From contig JAEDMN010000211.1 in assembly GCA_016302985.1 (NCBI GenBank), forward strand, positions 1 to 5,612: a stretch of 5,612 nt of DNA, written 5' to 3'. Each line of letters begins with the position of its first letter. The stretch's first letter is position 1. A program made the translations under genes and the position numbers. The stretch is from Kiritimatiellia bacterium (GTDB lineage: Bacteria; Verrucomicrobiota; Kiritimatiellia; RFP12; UBA1067). Under the pieces are notes generated by a model that searched no databases, had not been told where the DNA came from, and saw nothing but the letters and a program-made list of their open reading frames with translations. Positions 5,359-5,612 of this stretch are shown in pieces.

Positions 5359-5612
5359 CAGAAGCAGAAGGTCAGCTACGTCGAACGTCTCGAGCATGCG
5401 CTGGTGAAGGTGATCCAGCAGCCCGGGGCGGACCAGAACCAGCCGTTCGGGATGCGGTGCGTCCTCGGGATTCTCAAGGCGATCTCGTGCGTGTTCCACC
5501 TCGTCGTCTCGGTGCGGTACTTCTTCTACGACGTCGGCGTGCTCCGCCGCTTCCCCCTTGGCTGCCAGGTCATCTCGATCGGCAACGTCACGGCGGGCGG
5601 CACGGGCAAGAC
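5356..5612 (+). CDS. lpxK: Tetraacyldisaccharide 4'-kinase, LpxK (3' partial)
   Basis: LpxK phosphorylates the 4' position of the tetraacyl disaccharide-1-phosphate to give lipid IVA, using ATP at the cytoplasmic face of the inner membrane. The 85 complete codons end in 'V-I-S-I-G-N-V-T-A-G-G-T-G-K', the LpxK Walker A segment (family form G-N-x-T-x-G-G-T-G-K-T-P), at residues 72-85; the window stops two bases into the next codon. Residues about 36-57 form a hydrophobic stretch with 'V-R-Y-F-F-Y', matching the N-terminal membrane helix and R-x-x-x-Y segment before the P-loop. The G-N-x-T motif starts at residue 76, about 20 residues later than I recall for E. coli LpxK, so the N-terminus is somewhat extended. 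The ATG at 5356 is chosen because it abuts the upstream stop; an internal ATG at 5452 is possible but would lose a helical segment that other LpxK proteins seem to share. The first amphipathic stretch, residues 7-21, fits a membrane-surface helix. Confidence 0.9.
   Translation, partial: MQKQKVSYVERLEHALVKVIQQPGADQNQPFGMRCVLGILKAISCVFHLVVSVRYFFYDVGVLRRFPLGCQVISIGNVTAGGTGK

Noticed and set aside
5340..5360. Terminator or separate promoter between the two genes
   Set aside because: Only one base lies between the stop and start codons. I see no GC hairpin followed by a T run and no AT-rich promoter-like stretch nearby.
4988..5407. A 139-codon plus-strand frame spanning the gene junction
   Set aside because: It overlaps the end of the surface-protein gene and the start of lpxK in a third phase, has Arg/Gly/Asp-rich composition, and competes with two frames supported by family motifs.

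Overview
The window holds two co-directional plus-strand genes and almost no non-coding DNA. Both run off an edge. The first is the 3' part of a giant surface-protein gene: at least 1783 codons, open at the left edge, stopping at 5354. The second starts one base later and encodes the N-terminal 85 residues of LpxK, the lipid A 4'-kinase. The right edge cuts it inside its P-loop.

The giant protein reads as a chain of extracellular modules. Nucleotides 1 to about 950 hold autotransporter-associated beta-strand (PATR-like) repeats. A GG-T/S/R-F turn ladder, probably a right-handed beta-solenoid, follows at about 1311-2099. A G-A-T / G-Y-T type motif lies at 2289-2435, and the clearest PATR repeat is at 2490-2612. 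An Ig-like module at 2982-3242 leads into a full CotH-type kinase domain at about 3246-4604. After this come a beta-rich module and a short C-terminal module ending in an aromatic-rich strand. No outer-membrane beta-barrel is seen at the C-terminus, although the repeats are of the autotransporter-associated type.

The DNA is very GC-rich, with G or C in most third codon positions. lpxK implies a Gram-negative envelope with lipid A. The combination of PATR repeats, a CotH domain and a 'Y-x-W-x-A-G-T-D-P ... R-F-F-K-V' C-terminus resembles large surface proteins I associate with the Verrucomicrobiota / Kiritimatiellota / Lentisphaerota group, perhaps a gut-dwelling Kiritimatiellae member. This placement is inference from recalled family style, not from a search.

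The genes probably share a transcript, because there is no room for a terminator or promoter between them (TGA, one A, ATG). Functionally, one makes an exported, possibly phosphotransferase-active surface protein and the other a core step of outer-membrane lipid A synthesis. Whether the link goes beyond shared transcription cannot be judged here. I saw no RNA genes, CRISPR arrays, insertion sequences or tRNA-like structures.
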